From the NCBI GenBank assembly GCA_016235445.1, contig JACRLB010000006.1, positions 1 to 64,000 on the forward strand: DNA of 64,000 nt, read 5' to 3'. A program made the position numbers and the translations under genes. Positions 10,748 through 19,364 of this stretch are shown here, in pieces. A model generated the notes under the pieces. It had not been told where the DNA came from and made no database searches. It saw only the letters and a program-made list of their open reading frames with translations. Source of the DNA: Chloroflexota bacterium (GTDB taxonomy: Bacteria; Chloroflexota; Anaerolineae; Anaerolineales; Villigracilaceae). Numbering within the stretch: position 1 is the first letter of the stretch; every line of letters begins with the position of its first letter.

Positions 10748-11377
10748 TTATTTTTGAAAAATCAGGCGGGTTCTTTCAACCCGTGTATATTCTGGCGCAA
10801 TCTCCAGCGCGTTCAACACTTCTTCGGGGCGGCCAGTAGCGCCGTCGCGCGCGGCGAGGGTCATCCTCAGCCATACTTTTCCGCTTGCTTCGGTTACCAC
10901 GCTGAGCATTTCAATCAGCGGACGCAGGTCGTAGGATTTGCCGCGCCGTTCGCGGAGGATGGATTCGGACATCATCAACGCTTCGACCTTGCGCGTCAAT
11001 TCCGCGCCGACAACTGGTTCCGTCAAATGGACTTCGTACGCCGCTGAAAGTACCTGCGTCTGCAAGGCGGGCGCGCGTTCATCCACGCTTTCGATATTGA
11101 TGATCTGGATATCAACTGGCAGGCTGTTTTTCAATCGAGTGGAAATATCCTCCACGGGAATGTCATCGTTCAGGCGCACATCCAGCATTTCAGCGCGGGA
11201 GGCGAACCCCAGCGGCAGGGCGGCGGCGAGACTCATCTTCGGCTGGGGATGAAACCCCTGTGAATAGGTGATGGGTAGGCTGGCGCGGCGCATGGCGCGT
11301 TCCCACAAACGGTGCAAATCAAGATGCCCCGTGTATCTTAATGCGCCTTGTTTTGAAAAAGTGATCCGTACTCTCAT
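10748..11377 (-). CDS. TIGR03936-family radical-SAM-linked protein (DUF2344)
   Basis: A 209-residue protein opening with VRITFSKQGALRYTGHLDLHRLWERA and containing SQGFHPQPKMSLAAALPLG, characteristic of this family. The family nearly always lies beside, or is fused to, the B12-binding-type radical SAM protein TIGR03960, which is present two genes upstream in the same operon. The molecular role is unknown. The start codon overlaps the stop of the DinB-like gene, so the two are translationally coupled. Confidence 0.88.
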   Translation of the reverse strand: MRVRITFSKQGALRYTGHLDLHRLWERAMRRASLPITYSQGFHPQPKMSLAAALPLGFASRAEMLDVRLNDDIPVEDISTRLKNSLPVDIQIINIESVDERAPALQTQVLSAAYEVHLTEPVVGAELTRKVEALMMSESILRERRGKSYDLRPLIEMLSVVTEASGKVWLRMTLAARDGATGRPEEVLNALEIAPEYTRVERTRLIFQK

Positions 11378-11901
11378 GGTTTCGATTCCGAGGCGATCTG
11401 TTTGAGCCAGCGGTTGATGTCCAAACTGGCGCGGCGATAGGGCTTGTAGGTGTGTTCGGCAATGCGGTGGAAGAGATCATGGTCGAGGCATTGATTGTGG
11501 CTCAGATTTTCGAACGCGCTAATGATATTCTCGTACGCCGCAAGTTCCTGCTCGACGATATCGTCCAGCCCGATGTTTTTGTGTTTATGGGTCACAAGGT
11601 GGTTTGTTTTTTCTTTTTCGATCAAAGCGGATTCGTAGTCCGGGTAGCCGTATTTTTTTTGAAAATTTTCCAGGGCAGTGTAGGATGTGCTTGGCGCGTA
11701 CACTTCTCCATGCAGGATTTCGGCAAGGCGGTCTGCGATAAATTGCTCGCGTGAGAGAATGTCAGCCAATAAATCCTTGATGGATAAACTGCCCGCGACG
11801 CCTTTCATCGTCAACTTGCGCGCAAAACCCAGCCTGTTGAGAAGGATTTCAAATTTGTCCCGCTCGCGTTGCAGGCGTTCAAAAAAGACAGTTTTTTCCA
11901 T
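11374..11901 (-). CDS. DinB-like four-helix-bundle protein
   Basis: A 175-residue, mainly helical protein resembling the DinB / ClbS-DfsB group (MKGVAGSLSIKDLLADILSREQFIADRL, with the H-rich HKHKN and HDLFHRIAEHT). These folds often bind a metal through three His residues and act in thiol- or damage-related reactions, but no activity can be assigned. It is placed between TIGR03960 and TIGR03936, 14 bp after the former and overlapping the latter by 4 bp, which suggests a shared function. Confidence 0.65.
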   Translation of the reverse strand: MEKTVFFERLQRERDKFEILLNRLGFARKLTMKGVAGSLSIKDLLADILSREQFIADRLAEILHGEVYAPSTSYTALENFQKKYGYPDYESALIEKEKTNHLVTHKHKNIGLDDIVEQELAAYENIISAFENLSHNQCLDHDLFHRIAEHTYKPYRRASLDINRWLKQIASESKP

Positions 11902-11915
11902 TTTGCTAAAGGAGA

Positions 11916-13877
11916 CTAATCTCCCACCACCGGCAGTTCGATGTCAATTTTTCGCGCGGGCGTTTTCACGTCCGGGCATTTCCAGCCCTCGCCGGGGTTT
12001 TCGCGGCGCAGGTTGGCAAAGGTCGGCAGGATGCCGCAGGCAAAGCAATTCAAACGGCAATCCACGCGGATCTGCCCTTCCAGCGACATGCGGAAATCCT
12101 GGAAAAGGAAGTTCTTGCGCACCGCGGCAGTGATGTGCTCCCACGGGAAGACCTCATCCGTGCGGCGCTGGCGGTGGGTGTAAAAAGCGGGGTCGAGTCC
12201 GTGCTCTTCAAAAGCAGACAGCCAGGCCTCCTGTTTTTTGCCTTCATCCCACGCATCGAATTTTGCGCCATTCTTCCACGCGCTGTAAATGACATCGGCC
12301 ATTCTGCGGTCGCCGCGTGAAAGCCAGGCCTCCAATAAAGAGTCTTCGGGTTTTGTCCAACTTAACTTGATGCTTTTATCTTTTAATAACTGGCGTTTCA
12401 ACAAGGCTTGCTTTTCAAGAATATTATCTCTTGTGTCGCACGCGACCCATTGAAAGGGAGTCTGCGGCTTCGGCACAAAAGTGCTGACGCCCGCGTGCAA
12501 CTTCACTTTCCACCCCGCCACTTTTCGCCCCTCTTCGATCACACGCCTGCACAAGTCCACGATGGCTTGCACATCCTCCAGCGTTTCGCTGGGATGCCCG
12601 ATCATGAAATACAACTTGATCGTCGTCCAGCCGCGGCTGTAGATTTCACGCGTGGTGTTGATGATGTCTTCGTCGGGGATGAACTTGTTGATGATGCGGC
12701 GCATCCGTTCGCTGGCGGCTTCGGGCGCGAGGGTGAATCCGCCGGAACGATGTTGTTTGAGCTTTTCCATCAAATTCACAGAAACCGATTCGATGCGCAG
12801 GGATGGCAGGTTGACGGTCAACTTGCGGCCTTCAAAGCGTTTGCTGATCGCATCCACCAGGTCGTTGATGTAGGTGTAATCGGAGGAGGAGAGCGACATC
12901 AATGCCAGCTCTTCAAACCCCGAAGCGCGGATCGCCTCATCGGCGGCATCCACCACCTCTTGCACGCTTCTTTCCCGTACGGGACGGGTGATCATACCCG
13001 CCTGACAGAATCTACACCCGCGGGTACACCCTCGCATAATCTCCACCGACACACGGTTGTGGATCACTTCGATATTCGGCACGATGAACTTTGTCGGCGG
13101 CGGGGGCAGTTTTGCCACGATGCGCTTGTTCACCGTCTTGGGCGCGTCAGGGAGGATGGGTTCGGTAACGGCTACTGTGCCATCGTCCATGTAGGTGGTT
13201 GCGTAAAAGCTGGGAACGTAGACGCCGGAGATTCTAGTCAACTCGCGAAGAAGTTCCTTGCGCGCGTCGAAAGAGGAAAGACGAAAGAGGACGTTTCTTT
13301 CGTCTTTCCTCTTTCCTTTGAAGGCTTGTATAGTATTGATAATATCGTGAATGACTTCTTCGCCCTCGCCGATCACAAACGCATCGATGAAGGCGTGCAT
13401 GGGTTCGGGGTTGGTGGCGGAATGTCCGCCGGCGATGATGATGGGGTGCGATTCGTCCCGCTCTGCTGAATGGAGGGGAATGCCTGCGAGGTCGAGAATG
13501 TTGAGGGTGTTTGTGTAGAGAGTCTCGTAGGGGAGGGTAAAGCCGATGAGGTCGAAGCAGGCCAGGGGGCGTTTTGATTCGAGCGCGTAGAGCGGAATCT
13601 CATGTTCGCGCATCAACTCTTCCATATCCAGCCAGGGCGCGTAGGCGCGTTCGGCAAGCGCATCCTCCCGCTGGTTGACCTGGTCGTACAGAATTTTCAA
13701 GCCGACATTCGAAACGCCGATATCGTAAATATCAGGAAAAACGAAAGCCACTTTGGTCTGCGCCTTGTCCCACTCTTTGCGAATGGAGTTGAGTTCCCCG
13801 CCCACGTAGCGGCCCGGTTTTTGTACCTTTAAAAGAATGCGGTCGAGTTTTAATTCGACCTGTTCAGGGGTTAACAT
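11916..13877 (-). CDS. TIGR03960-family radical SAM protein (B12-binding-type)
   Basis: A 653-residue radical SAM enzyme. The SAM cluster motif is CTRGCRFC near residue 284, preceded by a cobalamin-binding-like N-terminal Rossmann domain (VAFVFPDIYDIGVSNVGLKIL). Extra cysteines lie near the C-terminus (DCRLNCFACGILP). Its biological role is not established. In the interdomain region, DNA 13269-13317 is a heptamer hairpin (GAAAGAG units) that reads through in frame as a Lys/Arg-rich segment. A TATAAT lies 7 nt before the ATG with no ribosome-binding site, so the mRNA may be leaderless. Confidence 0.9.
   Translation of the reverse strand: MLTPEQVELKLDRILLKVQKPGRYVGGELNSIRKEWDKAQTKVAFVFPDIYDIGVSNVGLKILYDQVNQREDALAERAYAPWLDMEELMREHEIPLYALESKRPLACFDLIGFTLPYETLYTNTLNILDLAGIPLHSAERDESHPIIIAGGHSATNPEPMHAFIDAFVIGEGEEVIHDIINTIQAFKGKRKDERNVLFRLSSFDARKELLRELTRISGVYVPSFYATTYMDDGTVAVTEPILPDAPKTVNKRIVAKLPPPPTKFIVPNIEVIHNRVSVEIMRGCTRGCRFCQAGMITRPVRERSVQEVVDAADEAIRASGFEELALMSLSSSDYTYINDLVDAISKRFEGRKLTVNLPSLRIESVSVNLMEKLKQHRSGGFTLAPEAASERMRRIINKFIPDEDIINTTREIYSRGWTTIKLYFMIGHPSETLEDVQAIVDLCRRVIEEGRKVAGWKVKLHAGVSTFVPKPQTPFQWVACDTRDNILEKQALLKRQLLKDKSIKLSWTKPEDSLLEAWLSRGDRRMADVIYSAWKNGAKFDAWDEGKKQEAWLSAFEEHGLDPAFYTHRQRRTDEVFPWEHITAAVRKNFLFQDFRMSLEGQIRVDCRLNCFACGILPTFANLRRENPGEGWKCPDVKTPARKIDIELPVVGD
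13269..13317. repeat. In-frame heptamer hairpin inside the TIGR03960 gene
   Basis: Units GAAAGAG, GAAAGAC, GAAAGAG, GACGTTT, CTTTCGT, CTTTCCT, CTTTCCT in exact 7-bp register; the two halves are complementary. Related to 19484-19511 and 57523-57543, also inside genes. Confidence 0.75.
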
Positions 13878-13884
13878 GGCGCAA

Positions 13885-13890
13885 ATTATA
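13885..13890 (-). promoter_or_regulatory. -10 element of a possibly leaderless transcript (TIGR03960 gene)
   Basis: TATAAT on the minus strand ends 7 nt before the ATG at 13877, with no Shine-Dalgarno sequence between. The same spacing occurs at the deoR gene. The -35 region is poor. Confidence 0.45.
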
Positions 13891-14046
13891 CCTGATAAGA
13901 ATTGTCGAAAATGATTAGAGTTTTTTCGAGGCAGTGATAAATAATCTTTGCAGAAATGAAAAGAGGATTCTGGATAAATAGCCCAAACGGGTCAACGAGT
14001 TGCAAGTGCGTATGGCTTAAAATTCTAAAACAAAAAAGGAGAAGAA

Positions 14047-14724
14047 ATGAGAAAAATTTTATTTATTTCGCTGGCGTTATTGCTGGCAGCATGTGGAGTG
14101 GTACAGCCTGTTCAACAGGAACTGCCCACCCCGATTATTGCAACTGTGCTTGTGACGGTTATCGCGCCGACTGATGTTGTTCCGCCGACTGCAATCCCAT
14201 TGCCCACCCAGGCCCCGACCGAAATTCCAACTTTGGCCCCAACGGAAACGCTGGTTCCGACCCTGGCTCCTCCGCCGACTGAGGTTTTGCCGACCCTCGA
14301 TACCAATACCGCCACAGCAGGTTCGGATATTGTGCCCGTTGCAGTGGATAATAATTTGGGCAAGGGTGTGTTCACCAACATTACCTTCTCGAGCGACTTG
14401 TTTTCCATGCGATGTTTTCCGCGCGAGATCACCATTAACATCACGGCCAACCTGCCAGAGATCGTGGATGCGGTCATGTATTATCGTGTGATCGACAACC
14501 CCGCTGGCCTGTATCCATCCGAATGGCAGAATGTCGGCGAGATGGTAAGCGACAAGAACGGCAACTTCTCGCTCGTCTTTACCGGTCTGGATGTGAACCC
14601 CAACCTGCGCCTTGATAAAGCCTGGATCGATTTCCAATTCATCGGCATCAACAAAGGCGGCGGCGTGGTGGACCGAACCCAGAAGATCGAGAGATTGGTC
14701 ACTTATTTAAAAGATTGCCCGTAG
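14047..14724 (+). CDS. Lipoprotein of unknown function with Pro/Thr linker
   Basis: A 225-residue protein with lipoprotein signal MRKILFISLALLLAACG, then a 50-residue Pro/Thr/Ala linker with repeats of the PTxxPTLAPT type, and a C-terminal beta-rich domain of about 125 residues (TNITFSSDLFSMRCFPREITINITANLP) containing one internal and one near-terminal Cys. It is likely anchored on the outer face of the membrane. ATG at 14047 is preceded by AAGGAG. Similar lipoprotein architecture recurs at 8180-9253. No function can be assigned. Confidence 0.75.
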   Translation: MRKILFISLALLLAACGVVQPVQQELPTPIIATVLVTVIAPTDVVPPTAIPLPTQAPTEIPTLAPTETLVPTLAPPPTEVLPTLDTNTATAGSDIVPVAVDNNLGKGVFTNITFSSDLFSMRCFPREITINITANLPEIVDAVMYYRVIDNPAGLYPSEWQNVGEMVSDKNGNFSLVFTGLDVNPNLRLDKAWIDFQFIGINKGGGVVDRTQKIERLVTYLKDCP

Positions 14725-14730
14725 TTTTAT

Positions 14731-14776
14731 AAAAACAAAAAAGGACAGGCTTCACGACCTGTCCTTTTTTGTTTTT
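14731..14776. terminator. Bidirectional terminator
   Basis: A perfect 19-bp stem (14731-14749 with 14758-14776) with GGACAGG/CCTGTCC at its core, A-rich and T-rich ends and an 8-nt loop. It separates the convergent lipoprotein (plus) and polymer-forming membrane protein (minus) and suits both. Confidence 0.9.
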
Positions 14777-14781
14777 ATTTT

Positions 14782-16095
14782 TTACGCTGTATTTCGCGCC
14801 TGCCAGAGTTCTCGTCCCCAGATCCACAACGCGCCGAGGCCGAGGAACATGACAGCCAGTCCCAAAATCCAGCCTGCGAATGGCAGGGCTGTCAGCAGGG
14901 CAATGACGGTTACGCCAATGAGCAGAGGCCAAAATTTATGATCTGCCAGCGCAGGGTTGAAGCGGCCAATGATCCACTTCCCGCCCAGCCACGCCACCAC
15001 GATCTTGGTGAGAAAAGCCGTGACAAGCACGAATCCAACGATGAGCGCGAAGATGGACAGGATGCCAATCCATACGATGGCGCCGCTCACGCCGCCGAGA
15101 GTCAACATTCCAAACACGACCCCGCCGATGATCATTGCCGTGATAATGACCAGAAGCGAGAAGAAGAATGCCGCATACGCAATCACACCCCAGCCCAGGC
15201 TTGCCGCGGGGGTCGCCTGTAATTTGTCCATAACAGATTGCATGAACTTTGGGGCAAGCCAGCCAAGAAGCCACCCAAACAGGAAGAGAGTGACAATACT
15301 GCGAAGCAGGTCAAGGAACCATGAAGCGGCTTTTTCTCCCGCAGTAGGCGGCGTGTATAGAACATTAACATCCGCCACAGGTTCCTTGCGCGTGATTTTT
15401 CCAAGGACTGCACCGTCAGGGATTTGAATATCAGCGGACTGGGTATAATCCAAATTCCCTTTGATCTTCGCATTTTTATCAATCGTAAAGCCAGGCTGGA
15501 CGTTCGGCACCGCAATTCCCGTTTGCCACATGTATGTGGATGGGGGAGGGCCTGCGTCTTCAGCGCTGCCCACTTCAGCGGTTACATTCCCGCCAACCTG
15601 TCCGCGCAATTCCACAGCGCCCGCGCCGAACATCGCATCGCCGCCCACTTCGCCTGCGATCAGCGCTTGCGCACTGCCGAATACAAGGTCGCCGTTCACA
15701 ACGCTCCCTTTTTTGGCTTCGAGGCTTGCGCCCCCGCCAAGCAGGTCCCCGCCGATGCTGGCCTTTTCGCCAAGCTGTAAAGCCGCGCCAGCGATGCGCA
15801 CATCATCAGTGACCGTGCCATTGATCACAACGCTTTGACCCATCGCAAGCAGGTCGCCTTCGACGGTCCCGTTGATGACGATGGTTTCAGCGGATACGAT
15901 CAAGTCACCTTTGATGGCGCCTTCAAGAGTGAAATTCGTTGCGCCAACATAAACATCGTCTTCGATAACTTCATCCGCTTCGATCACAACTGTTTCACCT
16001 CCACGGCCATCGAAGGCCAGCGCAGAGGATGTGATGGTCATGCTAAGCAGGGCAAGCAGGGAAAAAACAGAAAGAAATTTGTTGATGGGTTTCAT
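14782..16095 (-). CDS. Exported polymer-forming (bactofilin-like) membrane protein
   Basis: A 437-residue protein. An N-terminal signal peptide (to ALAFDGRGG) is followed by about 200 residues of short hydrophobic repeats (VINGTVEGDLLAMGQSVVING, GEVGGDAMFGAG), the right-handed beta-helix pattern of polymer-forming cytoskeletal domains. Four or five membrane segments make up the C-terminal half. Classical bactofilins are cytoplasmic; here the signal peptide places the helix outside the cytoplasm. ATG 16095 is chosen because it starts the signal peptide and follows GGAGAG. The function is unknown; a surface or envelope-organising role is a guess. Confidence 0.8.
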   Translation of the reverse strand: MKPINKFLSVFSLLALLSMTITSSALAFDGRGGETVVIEADEVIEDDVYVGATNFTLEGAIKGDLIVSAETIVINGTVEGDLLAMGQSVVINGTVTDDVRIAGAALQLGEKASIGGDLLGGGASLEAKKGSVVNGDLVFGSAQALIAGEVGGDAMFGAGAVELRGQVGGNVTAEVGSAEDAGPPPSTYMWQTGIAVPNVQPGFTIDKNAKIKGNLDYTQSADIQIPDGAVLGKITRKEPVADVNVLYTPPTAGEKAASWFLDLLRSIVTLFLFGWLLGWLAPKFMQSVMDKLQATPAASLGWGVIAYAAFFFSLLVIITAMIIGGVVFGMLTLGGVSGAIVWIGILSIFALIVGFVLVTAFLTKIVVAWLGGKWIIGRFNPALADHKFWPLLIGVTVIALLTALPFAGWILGLAVMFLGLGALWIWGRELWQARNTA

Positions 16096-16261
16096 GAGAC
16101 TCTCCTTTGAAAAATACTCAATCAGGATATACGCCCCCAATCTCTGGAAGTTTCGGATATCCCGCCTCATTCTTAACTGACGCCTGTTCCCATCCATTGC
16201 ACATTTTCTCCGCCGTTACCCCGCACAGGGATAAACCCCTGTGCTATTCCTACAAACCCCG

Positions 16262-16807
16262 CTAAAGCGGACTGTTTTCCAAATCCATCACAATCAAATT
16301 CGCAGGCAAACCAAAATACCAATTCATAATCTCGACGAACCAGCCGCAGAACAGATTCTTTTCATTCGCAATCCCCTCCCTGATCTCTTCCAAACTCATG
16401 TACCTGACTTCCGAAATCTCAACGGGGTCAAACCGAACCTGTTCAGGTTTTACCCTGCCTTCATATATTCTGCTGATCTCATTGTCGTTCGGTCCATATT
16501 CCATTTTGATCTTCCCAAGCGGTTGGGCTTCGATTCCCATCACGCCCATCTCTTCTTTCATCCCACGCATCGCCGCATCGAAGTAGCTTTCTCCAGCCTG
16601 GACGTGCTCCGAGATCGAGCAATCCAGCAGGGACGGGGAAGAGGCGCGGTCTGCGCTCCGTTTTTGGACGAGCATTTTTCCATCCGATGTGAATAGAAAA
16701 ACATGCACGCCGCGGTGCTGTAACCCGCGTTGGTGAACGGTGGATCGCATTTCCTGCCCGATTACCATATCTTCATCGTTAATGATATCCAGCAATTCGT
16801 CTGCCAT
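16262..16807 (-). CDS. Nudix hydrolase, isopentenyl-diphosphate-isomerase-like
   Basis: A 181-residue Nudix-fold protein with box AGESYFDAAMRGMKEEMGV, in which the catalytic EE pair is kept but the usual REU part reads RGM. The opening MADELLDIINDEDMVIGQEMRSTVHQRG pattern matches the IDI-like and YfcD-like Nudix group. The substrate is unknown. It starts 17 bp after the stop of the GlpA-type fusion and may be its last operon partner. The stretch 16096-16261 contains only the short palindrome CACAGGGAT...CCCCTGTG. Confidence 0.8.
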   Translation of the reverse strand: MADELLDIINDEDMVIGQEMRSTVHQRGLQHRGVHVFLFTSDGKMLVQKRSADRASSPSLLDCSISEHVQAGESYFDAAMRGMKEEMGVMGIEAQPLGKIKMEYGPNDNEISRIYEGRVKPEQVRFDPVEISEVRYMSLEEIREGIANEKNLFCGWFVEIMNWYFGLPANLIVMDLENSPL

Positions 16808-16824
16808 GTTGTTCCTTTCTGGAG

Positions 16825-19341
16825 TTAAGCGGCTTGCCGCTTGAGGAATTTAGCCATTGCCTTCGCCGCCCGTTTGCCTTCCATTGCGCAATGGCCTGCG
16901 GTCTCCACGCCGCGTAAAAGGTTGCCCGCCACAAAGACTCCCTGTGCCGATGAATGAAAATTCGCATCGATCACAGGTCCCTTCGTAACGGGGTTGATTT
17001 CCAGCCCGCCCAGCCGCGCCAGTTCATGTTCGGGAATCCAACTGCCTGTGAAGATGACCGAATCACATTCCACCAGTTTTTTGCTTCCATCTTTTTGAGT
17101 GAGTTCGATACCTTCCACCTGCTTTTTACCAAAGATATTCGATACTCTCGTATTCGTAAGAATGGGTGTGCGTGAAAGAATATCCGCCAGCGCCCATTTC
17201 ATCACGATATATGGAAATTCAATTTGATGACGCGCCTCTTCCGTGACCATCACCGCGCATTCGACCTTTGCGCCCATCAACGTCATCAACGCCGAAAGAC
17301 TCACCAACTCTGCGCCGACGATGACGGCTCTTTTGCCAACGGAAATTTTTTCCTGATAAATAAACCTCTGCAACGAACCCGTTGTGAAAACCCCCTGCGG
17401 ACGTGTGCCCGGAATGAGCCTTGCCGCGCGCGGCCTTTCACGTACGCCTGTTGCCAGCAATATAACCTGCGCTTCCACTGTGCCAGGCCCATTCGGTGAA
17501 GTGAAGTCTAATTTTTTCTCTCTTTTCTCTGCACTCTCTGTGGCAAGGTTTCCCCACCCCAAAATCGTCGTGGATGTTTGCACTTCCACATCCATCTTGT
17601 CTGCCAGGTTACGGTAATACTTTGCATATTTCGGCCCCGACCACATACGCCACAAGTCCTCGCGGCCAAAGCCAGTGTGATGGCAAAAGCGCGGCATCCC
17701 GCCCGCTTCGGGTTCGCGGTCAACAACGAGGATATTTTTGATTCCCTGCTTCTTCAATTCAATCGCCGCCGAAAGCCCAGCGGGGCCGCCGCCGATGATC
17801 AACACTTCGCGCTGAGCGGAAAGGCGTTCTTTGCCTTGAAGTCGAAGCGCATCACTGCCATCCTTCGACTGCGCTTCGCCGTTGTCCTTCGACTGCGCTT
17901 CGCCGTTGTCCTTCGACTGCGCTTCGCCGTTGTCCTTCGACTGCGCTTCGCTCCGCTCAGGACGAATATTTTCTGTCATCTTCACCAGCGCCGCATGGCA
18001 ATTGAATCCCTGACAGCGTCCCTGCGAGGCGCGGGTTCTCCTTCTTAATCCATCCAGCGTCGTCGCTGAAATTGGCGCGCGTATCGCATCCATCAACTCG
18101 CCGCGCGAGACCCGCTCGCAGTGGCAGACCATCTCGGCATACGCGGGATTTTTCGCAATCATCTCCGCATCCTGATGAGGGCGAATATCTGCCTGCCCGA
18201 TGGATGGCAATTTCACCTGCTTGAATTCATCTTTCAATTTTAATTCCAGCCCCGCGCCGCGCAGTAACTCCACGCCGTATTCTGCAATGCCCATCGCGGC
18301 AGAAATGCCCGTTGATCGGATTCCACCCAAACACAAATAGCGAAGCGCCGCATCCATTGAAATTTGATAGTCGCTGTGTTCCGTCGCCGCGCGCAAGCCC
18401 GAATAGGTGGCCGTCACTTCTTCATCCAACAACTGTGGCAAAATCTGTTTTCCTTTTTCGAGCAAAAAATTCAAACCGTCGGCTGTGGTTTCGGTTGCAG
18501 ATTTATCGTCCAAATCTTCGGCAGTTGGCCCAAGCAAAATATTTCCGTACACCGTCGGGCTGATGAGCACACCTTTTGTGATGGAAGTTGGCACGGGCAG
18601 TAAAACATGCTGGGCCAGCGGACGCGCCAGCTTGTCATAGATGATTAATTGCCCGCGCCTCGGAACGACCCCGAAGCTGGTCTTTCCAAAATGGGCATTG
18701 ACCTCGTCTGAAAACAACCCCGCCGCGTTGACGATGTAACGGGTCTGGATGACAGACGATTGACCATCGGCAATAGACCATTGTCCATCGTCCATCGTCG
18801 ATGGTCTGATCTCCTTCACTTGAAAATTCAAAAATAACTCCACGCTGTTTTCTACGGCCTGGTATGCAAATGCCAGCGGGACGGAAAATGTGCAAAGAAT
18901 ACCTTCGCCCGGAACGAGCATTCCGCCCAAGGCGCCTTTGTTGATGTGCGGCTCGCGTTTGTAGATTTCTTCGGTGGAGATGATCTGCACATCCATCACC
19001 CCGTTTTCGTACGCCTTCTTCAACAGGGAAGGGAGCGCGTCGAGTTGTTCTTGATTCCATGCGATCAATATCGCGCCGAGGTGTTCGTGCGCGATATTCG
19101 CTTCGACGAGGTATTTGTCCATCAGCATATAACTGCGCCGCATGAGGGTGGCTTCGAGAGAGCCTGGTTTCGCATCGAACCCCGTATGCCAGATGGCCGT
19201 GCTGGCTTTGGATGTGCCCATGCCCACATCGGGGTTGGCTTCGAGTAATGCAACCTTCAGGTTGTAACGTGAGAGTTCCCGCGCAATGGCGCATCCCACC
19301 GCCCCCGCGCCGATGATGGCAATGTCGTAGGTTGTTGTCAT
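16825..19341 (-). CDS. Three-part oxidoreductase: GlpA-type FAD domain, BFD [2Fe-2S] domain and pyridine-nucleotide FAD domain
   Basis: An 838-residue fusion. Residues 1-370 are a glycerol-3-phosphate-dehydrogenase-like FAD domain (DIAIIGAGAVGCAIARELS). At about 400-455 lies a BFD-type iron-sulfur domain with CHC and a CQGFNC motif. A low-complexity linker, (QSKDNGEA) repeated three times, lies near 460-490. Residues 498-838 form a second FAD/NAD(P) domain (VLIIGGGPAGLSAAIELKKQG). In many anaerobes the first and last domains are separate genes beside glpK, as here. It probably oxidises glycerol-3-phosphate or a related polyol phosphate and passes electrons to NAD or a quinone. Start 19341 is preferred over 19380, because the latter adds only repeat-derived residues. 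Confidence 0.85.
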   Translation of the reverse strand: MTTTYDIAIIGAGAVGCAIARELSRYNLKVALLEANPDVGMGTSKASTAIWHTGFDAKPGSLEATLMRRSYMLMDKYLVEANIAHEHLGAILIAWNQEQLDALPSLLKKAYENGVMDVQIISTEEIYKREPHINKGALGGMLVPGEGILCTFSVPLAFAYQAVENSVELFLNFQVKEIRPSTMDDGQWSIADGQSSVIQTRYIVNAAGLFSDEVNAHFGKTSFGVVPRRGQLIIYDKLARPLAQHVLLPVPTSITKGVLISPTVYGNILLGPTAEDLDDKSATETTADGLNFLLEKGKQILPQLLDEEVTATYSGLRAATEHSDYQISMDAALRYLCLGGIRSTGISAAMGIAEYGVELLRGAGLELKLKDEFKQVKLPSIGQADIRPHQDAEMIAKNPAYAEMVCHCERVSRGELMDAIRAPISATTLDGLRRRTRASQGRCQGFNCHAALVKMTENIRPERSEAQSKDNGEAQSKDNGEAQSKDNGEAQSKDGSDALRLQGKERLSAQREVLIIGGGPAGLSAAIELKKQGIKNILVVDREPEAGGMPRFCHHTGFGREDLWRMWSGPKYAKYYRNLADKMDVEVQTSTTILGWGNLATESAEKREKKLDFTSPNGPGTVEAQVILLATGVRERPRAARLIPGTRPQGVFTTGSLQRFIYQEKISVGKRAVIVGAELVSLSALMTLMGAKVECAVMVTEEARHQIEFPYIVMKWALADILSRTPILTNTRVSNIFGKKQVEGIELTQKDGSKKLVECDSVIFTGSWIPEHELARLGGLEINPVTKGPVIDANFHSSAQGVFVAGNLLRGVETAGHCAMEGKRAAKAMAKFLKRQAA
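17861..17950. repeat. 24-bp tandem repeat x3 plus partial, inside the GlpA-type fusion
   Basis: Three exact copies of a 24-bp unit (17861-17932) and a truncated fourth. Each unit contains CTTCGACTGCGCTTCG, part of the dispersed CTTCGACT family, and encodes 8 residues, QSKDNGEA on the minus strand. It forms the linker between the iron-sulfur domain and the second FAD domain. Confidence 0.9.
18751..18806. repeat. In-frame heptamer repeat inside the GlpA-type fusion
   Basis: Eight 7-bp units: GACAGAC, GATTGAC, CATCGGC, AATAGAC, CATTGTC, CATCGTC, CATCGTC, GATGGTC. The arms are partly complementary. Translated in frame, it gives a polar segment (MDDGQWSIADGQSS) in the first FAD domain. Confidence 0.75.
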
Positions 19342-19364
19342 AGTTTGAGTTCCGTCTAAAAGCT

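Noticed and set aside
12408-13469. A 353-codon open frame on the plus strand
   Set aside because: Antisense shadow of the TIGR03960 radical SAM gene, with no recognisable motif or ribosome-binding site.
17861-17950. Regularly repeated DNA that might be a CRISPR array
   Set aside because: The 24-bp units are directly adjacent without spacers and are in frame in a protein gene; no cas genes are present.
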